A DNA stretch of 64,000 nt from Nonomuraea soli (GCF_013761175.1 NZ_JACDUR010000008.1:516546-580545), one strand, 5' to 3'. Positions 33,583 to 41,259 are shown, counted from the first letter of the stretch. Program-made: numbers and translations. Notes: generated by a model from the sequence alone, not told the origin.

Positions 33583-33987
33583 GTGAAGCGCGCAGCTGGT
33601 GCGGCGATCTTAGGTGGGCTTCTCGGTGCGGGGATCTCACTGGACTATGACTGGGCGGTGGCCGCTGGCCGCCGTGAGTGCCAGGGAGTTGGGGCCCTCT
33701 GCATCGGGACGGGGCCGGTTGTCGGCTTCGCGGCGGCGGTGATCGCTGTCGTCCTAGTTTGCTCGATCGGTTTCGCTGTTCTCCGGGTACGCCCGCTGCT
33801 CCTCACCGTCCCGGCGGGGATTGTGTTGATCGCAGTTGCGACATACGTGTATCTGCGAATAGGCAGGCCGCTGCTGTATCCGCAGCACAGAGATCTGCAC
33901 CCGTTGCCCGCGTACGCACTGCTGACCGCTGCGGCCTTGGCACTCCCGGCGACGCTGAGCCGCACAGGTCCTCCGAGCAGGTCGTAG
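33583..33987 (+). CDS. Four-helix membrane protein, unknown
   Basis: A 134-residue protein with four hydrophobic helices: AGAAILGGLLGAGISLDY, VVGFAAAVIAVVLVCSIGFAVL, PLLLTVPAGIVLIAVATYVYL and LPAYALLTAAALALPATL, and two Cys in the first loop (RRECQGVGALCIG). I do not recognise a family. The GTG is supported by the -10 at 33570. It follows the lysin remnant, but its own promoter suggests independent expression. Confidence 0.6.
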   Translation: MKRAAGAAILGGLLGAGISLDYDWAVAAGRRECQGVGALCIGTGPVVGFAAAVIAVVLVCSIGFAVLRVRPLLLTVPAGIVLIAVATYVYLRIGRPLLYPQHRDLHPLPAYALLTAAALALPATLSRTGPPSRS

Positions 33988-34083
33988 TTCCCCGCCGATG
34001 TCGGGGACTCCTAGGGTGTGAGCCGCAGCGCTCTGAGCGGCTGATCTCCGCCGTGTTCTGGCGGCACCCGCTCTTCCCATGAT

Positions 34084-34108
34084 GGCCAGCCCGAGGTGGC
34101 TGGCCTTT
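34084..34108 (+). terminator. Short hairpin with T-run
   Basis: GGCCAGC (34084-34090) and GCTGGCC (34099-34105) enclose an 8-nt loop and are followed by TTT. It precedes the holin-like remnant; the 140-base gap 33988-34127 holds nothing else except a weak TCCCCG/CGGGGA hairpin at its left end. Confidence 0.5.
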
Positions 34109-34127
34109 CGCATGTCTGGAGGCAGTC

Positions 34128-34330
34128 ATGAAGATCGGTAAGTTCGCGAAGACGGTCGTGGCGGGCACGTACGCCGCGGCGGTGGTGGCGGTGTCGGCCG
34201 TGACGGACGACGTCTACACCCCGAACCGAGATCATCAACACCCGTGCTGGCCGTGCTGACGGCGATCGGCGTGTACGCGGTCCCGAACGCGGAGCAGTCT
34301 GAGCCGCGCCGCGCGGACTACTCACGCTGA
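34128..34330 (+). pseudogene. Holin-like phage protein, two one-base insertions
   Basis: MKIGKFAKTVVAGTYAAAVVAVSAV starts in one frame with GGAGG upstream. Its natural end VLAVLTAIGVYAVPNAEQSEPR is in another frame ending at 34330. Two extra C (near 34224 and 34240) explain the break: removing them gives TPNEIINT joined to VLAVLTAIG. The repaired ~65-residue protein, with two hydrophobic segments, resembles short actinophage proteins found after lysin genes. The unrepaired frame stops at ~34259. Confidence 0.65.
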
Positions 34331-34351
34331 GGCGCCCAGAACCTCACGACG

Positions 34352-34391
34352 AAGCCCCGCTCGTCTCCTTCGGGAGGCGAGCAGGGCTTTT
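34352..34391. terminator. UUCG-loop hairpin terminator
   Basis: Arms 34352-34368 and 34373-34389 pair over 15 of 17 positions around a TTCG tetraloop and are followed by TT. It separates the holin-like remnant from the convergent gene at 34398. Confidence 0.85.
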
Positions 34392-34397
34392 CGCGTT

Positions 34398-34946
34398 CTA
34401 CCAGCCGCCGGTGTGGTTTCGGCGGCTGGCCCATCCGCCCGTGTTATCCATGATCACCATGGCGGCCGATGCTGCGACAGACCACGTCAAAGCGTGAGGC
34501 TCGGCACGTGACCCGACCGCCGTCTCGGCCTCATCCAGCCACTCCCGGACCCGCAACCAGGCCCGCTGCGACGTCGAGCTCATCGGCCCGCTGGACGACA
34601 GCAGCTCCTTGAGCGAGCCCCACGCCTCCCGCTCGCCGCAGTCAGCCCGCAGCCGCATCAGCATGGGGGTCACGTCGATCGCGTAGCTGCCGGTCGATTC
34701 GGTGTCGTCGAGGCCGTCAGCAGGAAGGAACACCGTGACCACACCCTGGCGAGGAAGCCCAGGGGCGTGAACCTCCGCCATCGCATCGTTGTGGCGGGGC
34801 CGGTAGGCGGCCTCGCACCACCAGCTCGTCGCCGTGTCGATGCCGTGGTGGTCCGGGCCGTGGTCCCAGCCGTTCGAGGTGCCGGTGACGATGGCCACGG
34901 TCTCGGGGATCGGCGGTAGAAAGCCTGTCGCTAAGGAAGCTGTCAC
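34398..34946 (-). CDS. Hypothetical protein
   Basis: A 182-residue protein with no family I know. It has FLPPIPETVAIVTGTSNGWDHGPDHHG, a Trp/Cys spot (SWWCEAAYRP), VVTVFLPADGLDD, and a helical second half (MLMRLRADCGEREAWGSLKELL, QRAWLRVREWLDEAETAV). GTG 34946 is the only plausible start. The sequence is soluble and slightly acidic. It lies in the accessory region beside phage remnants and may be a phage accessory gene. Confidence 0.5.
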   Translation of the reverse strand: MTASLATGFLPPIPETVAIVTGTSNGWDHGPDHHGIDTATSWWCEAAYRPRHNDAMAEVHAPGLPRQGVVTVFLPADGLDDTESTGSYAIDVTPMLMRLRADCGEREAWGSLKELLSSSGPMSSTSQRAWLRVREWLDEAETAVGSRAEPHALTWSVAASAAMVIMDNTGGWASRRNHTGGW

Positions 34947-34985
34947 CAGGTAAACGCGATTGCGTGATCCCTGCTCGGAGTTGGT

Positions 34986-35324
34986 TCACCGCGCGGTCAG
35001 GCTCGTGACGAGCGAGGCCACGGCCAGCACGAAGTACACGGCCCACGGGCCGATCCGCAGGGGGCGCGCCCGCACCTCAGGGACGAACGCAACCACGAAA
35101 TAGGCGACGAGGCAGGCGGCGGCCACCGTCCCGAGTACTGGCACGGCCAGCCCCACCAGCAGCCCGAGGGCCCCGGCCCCGAGCACGAACCCGAGCGGGA
35201 CCTGCCAGGAGACCGGAACACCTTGCCTTTCGGCCTGCGCCCGCCCGTAGGGGTGCCGGGCGAGATTGGCGACGGCGGCCATGCCGACGACCGCAGCCGT
35301 CAGCAGCGTAATGGCGACATACAT
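34986..35324 (-). CDS. DoxX-like small membrane protein
   Basis: A 112-residue protein with four hydrophobic helices in the DoxX-like pattern: ITLLTAAVVGMAAVANLARHP, VPLGFVLGAGALGLLVGLAVPVLG, AACLVAYFVVAFVPEVRARPL and IGPWAVYFVLAVASLVTSL. DoxX-like proteins are quinone- or redox-linked membrane proteins of uncertain role. ATG 35324 starts the first helix; an upstream in-frame ATG at 35369 would add an unlikely Cys-rich stretch. The region to its right (35325-35530) has no gene I can support. Confidence 0.75.
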   Translation of the reverse strand: MYVAITLLTAAVVGMAAVANLARHPYGRAQAERQGVPVSWQVPLGFVLGAGALGLLVGLAVPVLGTVAAACLVAYFVVAFVPEVRARPLRIGPWAVYFVLAVASLVTSLTAR

Positions 35325-35530
35325 GCCACAAGGACGATCCAGCACGCACAGTTGTGACATCCCGGGCATGTGTTTCGTCGTCCGGCCCGTAGAAGTTCGA
35401 TGGGTCGAGCCATGGGGATGTGCTCCCTGGAGTGTGGCTGCGTGGAAGCGCCGAACGGGGACCCTTTCTGCGGGTCAACCCGCATGCGGGGGGCACTCCT
35501 GCAGAATCGCGCCGCCTCACGATCAAGGGG

Positions 35531-35743
35531 TCAATGCTGGCAGAGCGCCTCAAGAAGTCGCGTCTGCTCCGCGCCGGACAGCGCCCGGAACTCGTCGCTG
35601 GCGAAAACTCTTGCCGGGCCTGCTCGCATGGCGTGGAAGGGCATTACGGCGTTCCGGTCCCACCGCAGGTCGGCCTCCTCTTCTCGAACATCTCCCCTGG
35701 CCCAAGCGGAGCGCGGTCGCAGAGGGTTCGGCGATCGTGTCAA
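35531..35743 (-). CDS. Short possible gene or fragment
   Basis: A 70-residue frame from TTG 35743 ending DEFRALSGAEQTRLLEALCQH, which looks like the last helix of a larger regulator; the middle (VREEEADLRWDRNAVMPFHAMRAG) is also protein-like. No ribosome site or family is clear. It may be the remains of a longer gene. Confidence 0.3.
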   Translation of the reverse strand: MTRSPNPLRPRSAWARGDVREEEADLRWDRNAVMPFHAMRAGPARVFASDEFRALSGAEQTRLLEALCQH

Positions 35744-35770
35744 ATCGGGATGTAGTGGCCACGGCTCCGG

Positions 35771-36379
35771 CTAGCCTCGGCCGGAGAGTTTCCGCTCCAT
35801 TTCGATGAGGACTCTTCGTGCCTCCTCGAGGACGCCAAGGCTGAGCTGGCGGGACGGCGGATGGGCGATCCAGTCACGGACACTCTTGGCGAAGGCCACT
35901 TGAAAACGCTCCATCCCGGTCACCTCGCATAGCCAGGCGAGACGGTCGCGTCGAGATCGAGGCTGCCGCCGCACCAGGCGCTCCCATTTCTGAAGGATCT
36001 CTCCTTCCAGACGTAGAGCATTTTCGGATCGCTCCCGTTGGAACTCGACCTCCTCGGCCTTACGGCGCTCAGCCCACGCCGCCGCAACCCCGCGAGGCAC
36101 GCGCCAGGCCCAAGTGGTGATCTTGGGCCCCGGCGCTCCGTGTCCGCGCATTTCCTCCTCGGACAGAGGCGGGAGCGGCGGGCGGGGCAAGCCGGCGATC
36201 CGTGCGGTCAACTCTGCTCTGAACTCGGCCACCATCTCTTCATCGAGAACACATCTTTTCGTCAGGGCCTTCACGCCGATGTAGTCCAAGGCAGCCCAGA
36301 TGAGGTTGTCATTCCTAAGACTGAACTCTTGGGCGATCTTTTCGACGGCAATCCCCTCGTGTAAGGGACGTCTGGCCAC
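35771..36379 (-). CDS. Protein with IF2_N-like N-terminal domain
   Basis: A 202-residue protein. Residues ~8-60 (IAVEKIAQEFSLRNDNLIWAALDYIGVKALTKRCVLDEEMVAEFRAEL) match the pattern of the IF2_N domain, a small helical domain usually at the start of translation factor IF-2. The rest is charged and helical (VAAAWAERRKAEEVEFQRER, ERFQVAFAKSVRDWIAH, VLEEARRVLIEMERKL). GTG 36379 was chosen because GGAGG lies 5 nt before it; the frame is open to an ATG at 36439. Function unknown. Confidence 0.6.
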   Translation of the reverse strand: MARRPLHEGIAVEKIAQEFSLRNDNLIWAALDYIGVKALTKRCVLDEEMVAEFRAELTARIAGLPRPPLPPLSEEEMRGHGAPGPKITTWAWRVPRGVAAAWAERRKAEEVEFQRERSENALRLEGEILQKWERLVRRQPRSRRDRLAWLCEVTGMERFQVAFAKSVRDWIAHPPSRQLSLGVLEEARRVLIEMERKLSGRG

Positions 36380-36502
36380 AGCATCCTCCGCTCCGGCACT
36401 GAACGGCGAATTCTGAATCGAAATCGTGATCACTCGCATACCTACCTTGAGGCAGGGGGCACCTTCCGGAGCGGATAGCCAGGTCGGGCAGTTCGCCGCC
36501 GC

Positions 36503-36871
36503 TTAGGCAGCCGCCCACTCCGGCTCCGGCACCTTGGCTGCGACCTTCCAGATCACGCGTGGCTTCTCGCCGCGACTCCACGTCGCGGCGTGCACGTACG
36601 ACCCGAACTGGCTTCCGGGCGGCTCCGCGACCAGCTTCGACAGCTCGATCCACGCCTGACGCGCGTCCTGGCCAGGGCACGTGAGCACGCGCACCCAGCC
36701 TTCGCCGGTGCTGACCATGATGGTGGCGCGTCTCGACATCGTCAGTCGGCGCGACGGGTGGATGCGTGCCAGGTCGTTGGGGTCGCCGTCCGGGACCACC
36801 TCGATGTCGGCGATTCGGCTCAGCCGTACCAGGCGATGCCCGTCTTCTGCCACTAGCCACGTAGCAGACAC
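36503..36871 (-). CDS. Hypothetical protein
   Basis: A 122-residue soluble protein: TWLVAEDGHRLVRLSRIADIEVV, a Ser/Arg-rich middle and AATWSRGEKPRVIWKVAAKVPEPEW. The mixed strand pattern and two WxV motifs suggest a small beta domain. GTG start, no clear ribosome site. I do not recognise it. It lies between the IF2_N-like gene and the UTRA regulator on the same strand, so the three may form one unit. Confidence 0.5.
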   Translation of the reverse strand: MSATWLVAEDGHRLVRLSRIADIEVVPDGDPNDLARIHPSRRLTMSRRATIMVSTGEGWVRVLTCPGQDARQAWIELSKLVAEPPGSQFGSYVHAATWSRGEKPRVIWKVAAKVPEPEWAAA

Positions 36872-36922
36872 AGTGCGGCATCGGCGGCCGGTACGGCAAG
36901 CCGTATGGCGCAGGCGAACGGA

Positions 36923-37672
36923 TCAGAACCGGTCGGCCGGGGCCGTCTGCCCGATGTGGAAGATCGTGCGCGAACCGGGACAGATGGTCTCCAGCGCGTG
37001 CATCGGCTCGCCTTCGGTGGAGTAGCTGGTGCGGATGATGTGCGCGACCCACTCGCCTGGTTCGGTGTCGAGCGTGTGCGCCTCGATCGGCGTGGTCGGC
37101 CGCATGATCATTTCTTCGTCGGCGTGACCGAACTCGTGACCGAGCTCGACGAGGTAGCCGTGCAGGGCCGCCAGCTCGAAGCCTGGCTTCGCCGCGCGGG
37201 TGGCGTCGAAGTCGGCGGGGAGGAAGGAGGTGATGAGCTGGACCGGAACGCCGTTGGCGCGCTGCATCTGTCGGCGGGCGAGGACCTGGCCGCCTTCCTC
37301 CAGGCGCAGCGCGGCGGCGATCCGGTCGCGGGCCGTTTCGAGGCCGAGATAGACCAGGCTCAGGCCGGTGTTCGAGTTGATGGCCGTGGGGAGCTGGCGC
37401 TCGACGCGGATGTCGGCCGGCGGGCTCGTTCTGGCGGACGGGGGCCGGGGTGCGCCGACGGTGATCTGCGAGATGCGGCCGCGGGTGCGGCCGGTGCGGT
37501 TGGCGATCAGATCCACCTTGTAGATCTTGCGCGCCTGGATGAGTGTCTGCCGGAGCAGCTCGCCGACTTCGTCATCCTGGGCCATGAGGGCGTCGCGGTA
37601 CTCGAACAGCAGCCGTGCTCGGGTGATGAGGTCGGGCTCCTGGCGGATGTCGTCGAGCTGCGGGGAGTTCAC
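36923..37672 (-). CDS. UTRA-domain regulator with non-GntR HTH
   Basis: A 249-residue regulator. Residues ~90-245 are a UTRA ligand-binding domain (GQVLARRQMQRANGVPVQLITSFLP, MRPTTPIEAHTLD, WVAHIIRTSYSTEGEPMHALETICPG), normally found behind a GntR winged helix. Here the N terminus is different: helices EYRDALMAQDDEVGELLRQTL, then an HTH-like KVDLIANRTGRTRGRISQIT. GTG 37672 has GAGAGG 9 nt upstream. A perfect 28-bp palindrome lies 17 nt further up and is the likely autoregulatory operator. The effector is unknown. Confidence 0.75.
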   Translation of the reverse strand: MNSPQLDDIRQEPDLITRARLLFEYRDALMAQDDEVGELLRQTLIQARKIYKVDLIANRTGRTRGRISQITVGAPRPPSARTSPPADIRVERQLPTAINSNTGLSLVYLGLETARDRIAAALRLEEGGQVLARRQMQRANGVPVQLITSFLPADFDATRAAKPGFELAALHGYLVELGHEFGHADEEMIMRPTTPIEAHTLDTEPGEWVAHIIRTSYSTEGEPMHALETICPGSRTIFHIGQTAPADRF

Positions 37673-37688
37673 GGTGACGCCTCTCAAG

Positions 37689-37716
37689 GGATAGCGTTAG
37701 ATATCTAACGCTATCC
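37689..37716. promoter_or_regulatory. Perfect 28-bp palindromic operator
   Basis: The half GGATAGCGTTAGAT (37689-37702) is followed at once by its exact complement (37703-37716), with no spacer. It lies just upstream of the UTRA-regulator gene and is A/T-richer than the surroundings. Confidence 0.8.
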
Positions 37717-37755
37717 TCCTGCTGAGAGGAGACTTGCGTCAACTTGCTGGAGGCG

Positions 37756-37980
37756 CTACCTGGGCAGCTCGTGCGCAGCCGAGACGATCAGCTCCCTGGC
37801 GTCCTCGCCGACGACGGCGTGCTCCCGCAGCGCCTCCATCACTCGGCCGTACAGGTCAGCCACCGGGCCGGTGTGCACGGTCTCAGTTGGGCCTCGCACC
37901 ACCACCCACAGCGAGTCAGCTCGCCTTGCTGCGGCGACTCGTGGTCTCCACCGCCAACCGCCGCAACGTCCTAGCGTCAT
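37756..37980 (-). CDS. Hypothetical small protein
   Basis: A 74-residue frame: an Arg-rich start, then SLWVVVRGPTETVHTGPVADLYGRVMEALREHAVVGEDARELIVSAAHEL, which reads as a genuine strand-plus-helix domain rather than a shadow. ATG 37980; no ribosome site. It lies upstream of the palindrome and may be the first gene of the UTRA unit. The 32 bases between it and the sigma gene hold nothing. Confidence 0.4.
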   Translation of the reverse strand: MTLGRCGGWRWRPRVAAARRADSLWVVVRGPTETVHTGPVADLYGRVMEALREHAVVGEDARELIVSAAHELPR

Positions 37981-38012
37981 AAACGTGGGGGCTAACGGAC
38001 AACCGGGGGTTG

Positions 38013-39173
38013 CTATTCCACCTGACCCAAAGATTGCGCTCGCGTGATGAGGAACTCACGTTCCAGCGACGTCCCCACCTGCGCGATCGCCTCCCGGTAG
38101 GCCTCCATGGCCGCTTCGAATCGGCCCAGCCTCCGCAGCAGCTCGGCCCGGGTGGCGGGCAGCAGGTGGTAGCCGGGCAGCTCCAGCCCCTCCAGCAGCC
38201 GCAGCCCCTCGGCGGGCCCGTCGGCCTCGGCGACGGCCACCGCGCGGTTGAGCCGCACGATCCCCGACCCCGTCAGGTGCTCCAGCACCCCGTACAGCTC
38301 GGCGATCTCGCGCCAGTCGGTGTCCTGCGCCCGGGCGGCGATGGCGTGCTCGGCGGCGATGGCCGCCTGCAGCAGGTAGACGCCCGGCGCGCCCGGGACG
38401 AGGACGGCCAGGGCCTGGCGGATCTCCTCCTGGTGCCAGCGGGTGCGGTCCTGCTCGGCGAGGGTGACCAGGCGGCCGGCGGCGTCGGTGCGGGCGTCGC
38501 GGCGGGAATGATGCAGCATCATCAGCGCCAGCAGCGCCAGCACCTCGGTGTCGGCCGGCATCAGTTCGGCCAGCATGCGGGCCAGCGCGATGGCCTCCTC
38601 GGCCGGTTCGCCCGCCAGGTTCTTGTAGCCCTCGGTGAAGATCAGGTAGATGACCGCCAGGACCCCGTCGCGCCGTTCGGCCAGTTCGGGGCCGGAGGGC
38701 ACCCGGTAGGGGATGCCCGCCTGGCCGATCTTCTTCTTGGCGCGCGTCAGCCGCGCGGCCATGGTCGCCTCGCCGACCAGGAACATGGCGGCGATGCGCG
38801 GCGTGGGCAGGCCCGCCACGCAGCGCAGCGTCAGCGCCACCCTGGCCTCCATCGACAGGGCCGGGTGGCAGCAGGTGAAGATCAGCCGCAGCCGGTCGTC
38901 GGGAACCTCGTGCAGCTCGGGCTCGTCGACGACCAGCAGCGGCAGCTTGCGGGCCGCCACCGCCGTACGGCGCAGCCTGTCGAAGGCGCGCCGGCGGGCC
39001 GCGGTCAGCAGCCACGCCGGCGGGTTGGACGGCACCGGCGGCCAGGCGCTCACCGCGGCGGCGTAGGCCTCCTGCAGCGCCTCCTCGGCCAGGTCCAGGT
39101 CACGCAGCTCGGAGGTGAGCAGGGCGAGCAGGCGTGCCCAGTGCTCGCGGTACGCCTGCTCGACCGGGTTCAT
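38013..39173 (-). CDS. ECF42-type RNA polymerase sigma factor with C-terminal extension
   Basis: A 386-residue sigma factor. Region 2 is near the start (LDLAEEALQEAYAAAVSAWP, PAWLLTAARRRAFDRLRR), region 4 is VALTLRCVAGLPTPRIAAMFLVGEATMAARLTRAKKKI, and ~200 further residues form the helical (TPR-like) C-terminal domain of this group (AVIYLIFTEGYKNLAG, LALLALMMLHHSRRDAR, LYGVLEHLTGSGIVRLNRAVAV). ECF42 factors carry this domain in place of an anti-sigma factor and sit next to DGPF-protein genes, as here. ATG overlaps the preceding stop (ATGA). It is the last gene of a four-gene operon. Confidence 0.92.
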   Translation of the reverse strand: MNPVEQAYREHWARLLALLTSELRDLDLAEEALQEAYAAAVSAWPPVPSNPPAWLLTAARRRAFDRLRRTAVAARKLPLLVVDEPELHEVPDDRLRLIFTCCHPALSMEARVALTLRCVAGLPTPRIAAMFLVGEATMAARLTRAKKKIGQAGIPYRVPSGPELAERRDGVLAVIYLIFTEGYKNLAGEPAEEAIALARMLAELMPADTEVLALLALMMLHHSRRDARTDAAGRLVTLAEQDRTRWHQEEIRQALAVLVPGAPGVYLLQAAIAAEHAIAARAQDTDWREIAELYGVLEHLTGSGIVRLNRAVAVAEADGPAEGLRLLEGLELPGYHLLPATRAELLRRLGRFEAAMEAYREAIAQVGTSLEREFLITRAQSLGQVE

Positions 39174-39871
39174 CCCGTGTACTCCACCACCGGCCGCACC
39201 TCGACGATGGGCTCCGGCACCGCTTTGGCCAGCTCGATCGCCTCGTCGAGATCCTTGGCGGCGATCTCGTAGTAGCCGCCCATCTGCTCGGCGGTCTCGG
39301 CGAAGGGCCCGTCGGTGACCAGGACCTCGCCGCCCTCCTTCTTGCGCACCGTGCGCGCGGTGCCGGTGTCGTGCAGGGCTTCGCCGGAGATGTAGGCGCC
39401 GCGCTCGCGCAGCATCTCGGTGAACTTCCAGTGCGCCTGGGCCGAGGCCTCCATCTGCTCGGGCGTGGCGTTCTGCCACACCGACTGGTCGCCGTAGAGC
39501 AGCAGGGCGTACTTCAGGCCCTGCGGCGTCTGGGCGGGCGGCTCGGAGGGGTACTCCATCACGGGCCTGATCTCCACGTCGCCCGGCTGGGCCTTGGCGA
39601 ACTCCAGCGCCTCGGCGTCGTCCTTGGCCTCCACCAGCATGTACCCGGTGATCTGCTCGGCCGTCTCGGCGTAGGGCCCGTCGGTGACGATGCCGTTGCG
39701 GATGGTGGTCGCCGTGTGCGACAGGGCCAGCTCGTTGCCGCCGCGCGCGGCCCCGCGCTGGTCGAGCATGGCGCTGTAGGCGCCCCACTCGGCGTAGACG
39801 GCCTCGCGCTCGGCCTGACTCGCGTTCTGCCAGGGCTTCTCGTCGCCGACGACGAGCAACACGTATTTCAT
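39170..39871 (-). CDS. DGPF (YCII-related) protein, two fused domains
   Basis: A 233-residue protein of two tandem YCII/DGPF domains. The first starts MKYVLLVVGDEKPWQN and has VTDGPYAETAEQITGYMLVEA and DVEIRPVMEY; the second starts LKYALLLYGDQSVWQN and has VTDGPFAETAEQMGGYYEIAA and IVEVRPVVEY. DGPF genes are usually single-domain and accompany ECF42 sigma genes; their biochemical role is unknown. AGGAGG lies 7 nt before the ATG. Start and stop both overlap neighbours by ATGA. Confidence 0.92.
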   Translation of the reverse strand: MKYVLLVVGDEKPWQNASQAEREAVYAEWGAYSAMLDQRGAARGGNELALSHTATTIRNGIVTDGPYAETAEQITGYMLVEAKDDAEALEFAKAQPGDVEIRPVMEYPSEPPAQTPQGLKYALLLYGDQSVWQNATPEQMEASAQAHWKFTEMLRERGAYISGEALHDTGTARTVRKKEGGEVLVTDGPFAETAEQMGGYYEIAAKDLDEAIELAKAVPEPIVEVRPVVEYTG

Positions 39872-40479
39872 GTCGAAACCTCCTTGGCACCATGACGCGC
39901 GGGCGGCTCGGGAATCGACAACGCTCGCACGAAACTTTTCGGATCGTCGGCGTGCACCCGGATGAGGCTGGCGGTGCCGGTCCTGCCGAGCGGCCGGGTG
40001 ACCGTCACCGGCTCGCTGAGGCGGATGGTGACGTTCGTCTGCGAGGAGACGACCACATCCAGGCGGTCGTCGGCAAGCTTGACCACGCCGCCGTCGTGGA
40101 TCTTGGCGTCGGTGCGGGCGCTCTCCACCAGGTGCAGGGGGATGCGCAGGTCGAAGGCGGCGCCGTAGCGGATGCGCAGCTCGCCGTCGCCGACCAGGTG
40201 GGTGCGGGTCTGGCAGGCGGCGATGACGCCGAGGATGAGGACGACGGAGTACACGTGGAGGACCACCATGGCCTGGTGCAGCCACGGCCAGGGGATGAGG
40301 AAGTAGAGGGCGACGCCCTCCAGCGTCATGGCGAACAGCCACACCAGCAGCGTGGAGGACTGGCCGCGGAAGTAGCCGAAGGGTGTCACGCCCGGCCCGG
40401 CGCCGTGCTTGAGCCCGCGCGCCCAGAAGTACAGGCTCGTGGCCGCCCTCAGCTCGTGCATGAACAGCCTGCCGATCAC
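39868..40479 (-). CDS. Small membrane protein in the MerR-ECF42 operon
   Basis: A 203-residue protein. Two hydrophobic helices (STLLVWLFAMTLEGVALYFLI and MVVLHVYSVVLILGVIAACQ, ~48-95) are followed by a beta-rich cytoplasmic part: ELRIRYGAAFDLRIPLHLVESARTD, LDVVVSSQTNVTIRLSEPVTV and IRVHADDPKSFVRAL. This two-helix plus PH-like layout is common in actinobacterial membrane proteins of unknown function. GTG 40479 overlaps the MerR stop as GTGA and the stop overlaps the DGPF start. Confidence 0.75.
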   Translation of the reverse strand: MIGRLFMHELRAATSLYFWARGLKHGAGPGVTPFGYFRGQSSTLLVWLFAMTLEGVALYFLIPWPWLHQAMVVLHVYSVVLILGVIAACQTRTHLVGDGELRIRYGAAFDLRIPLHLVESARTDAKIHDGGVVKLADDRLDVVVSSQTNVTIRLSEPVTVTRPLGRTGTASLIRVHADDPKSFVRALSIPEPPARHGAKEVST

Positions 40480-41222
40480 CGGGTGTCCCTTTCTCCGAGC
40501 AGCTGGAAGGCGTGGCGGACGATGGCGGCCTGGCCGGGGGTCAGGTCGGCCAGGAAGGCCGCGCCGAAGGGGCTGTCGAGCATCTCCTGGCCGTCGCCCG
40601 GCAGCACGCCCGCCGGGAACAGGTCCAGCAGCTCGCGCGCCACCCGCGCCACCCTCGGGTCGTCGGGGTCGCTCACCTCGTCCATGGCGGCGTAGACGTC
40701 GGCGACCCGCTGGACGAAGGCGGGATCGTCGGCCATCGGGCCGAGCATCGCGACGATCTCGTCCTTGACCTGCGGGCTGGCGGCGGTGTCGAGCATCGCC
40801 AGCCACTGGCGCTCCTTGGCCAGCAGGCCCTGGGCCTGGGCCGGGATGCGGGTGAACAGCGCCGCCATCTCCGGCGAGACCGGGTCGTCGGGGTGCAGGT
40901 CCCGCTGCGCCATGAGGGCAGCCAGCCGCTGGCGGCGGCGCCGCAGGTCGGCCTCCTGGCGGGCCAGGTCGGCGTCGAGCTCGCCCAGCACCTCGCGCAA
41001 CTCCCGGCCGTAGTCGTCGGCCAGCACGTCGCGCACCTCCTCCAGCGACAGGCCCAGCTCGCTCAGGCGCCTGATCCTGGCCAGCTCGACCGCGTCGCGC
41101 AGGCCGTACACGCGATAGCCGTTGGCCCGGCGCCGGGGCTCGGGCAGCAGGCCGAGCTGGTGGTAGTGGCGCACGGCCCGCGTGGTCACGCCGGCCAGGG
41201 CGGCCAGTTCTCCGATCCGCAT
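40476..41222 (-). CDS. MerR-family transcriptional regulator
   Basis: A 248-residue regulator. The winged HTH is MRIGELAALAGVTTRAVRHYHQLGLLPEPRRRANGYRVYG (residues 1-40), then a dimerisation coiled coil (LSLEEVRDVLADDYGRELREVLGELDADLARQEADLRRRRQRL) and an effector part of ~130 residues with no metal-binding Cys cluster, so an organic ligand is likely. It heads a four-gene overlapping operon ending in the ECF42 sigma factor. The promoter upstream has the long spacer and dyad typical for MerR control, so it probably activates its own operon. Confidence 0.92.
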   Translation of the reverse strand: MRIGELAALAGVTTRAVRHYHQLGLLPEPRRRANGYRVYGLRDAVELARIRRLSELGLSLEEVRDVLADDYGRELREVLGELDADLARQEADLRRRRQRLAALMAQRDLHPDDPVSPEMAALFTRIPAQAQGLLAKERQWLAMLDTAASPQVKDEIVAMLGPMADDPAFVQRVADVYAAMDEVSDPDDPRVARVARELLDLFPAGVLPGDGQEMLDSPFGAAFLADLTPGQAAIVRHAFQLLGERDTR

Positions 41223-41228
41223 GCTTCC

Positions 41229-41259
41229 ATGAAAAACGTTGACGCTACGGCAAGGTCAA
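41229..41259 (-). promoter_or_regulatory. MerR-type promoter with dyad and long spacer
   Basis: On the minus strand TTGACC (41259-41254) and TTTCAT (41234-41229) are 19 nt apart, and the spacer carries the dyad TTGAC/GTCAA (41255-41259, 41239-41243). The -10 ends 6 nt before the merR ATG. Confidence 0.65.
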
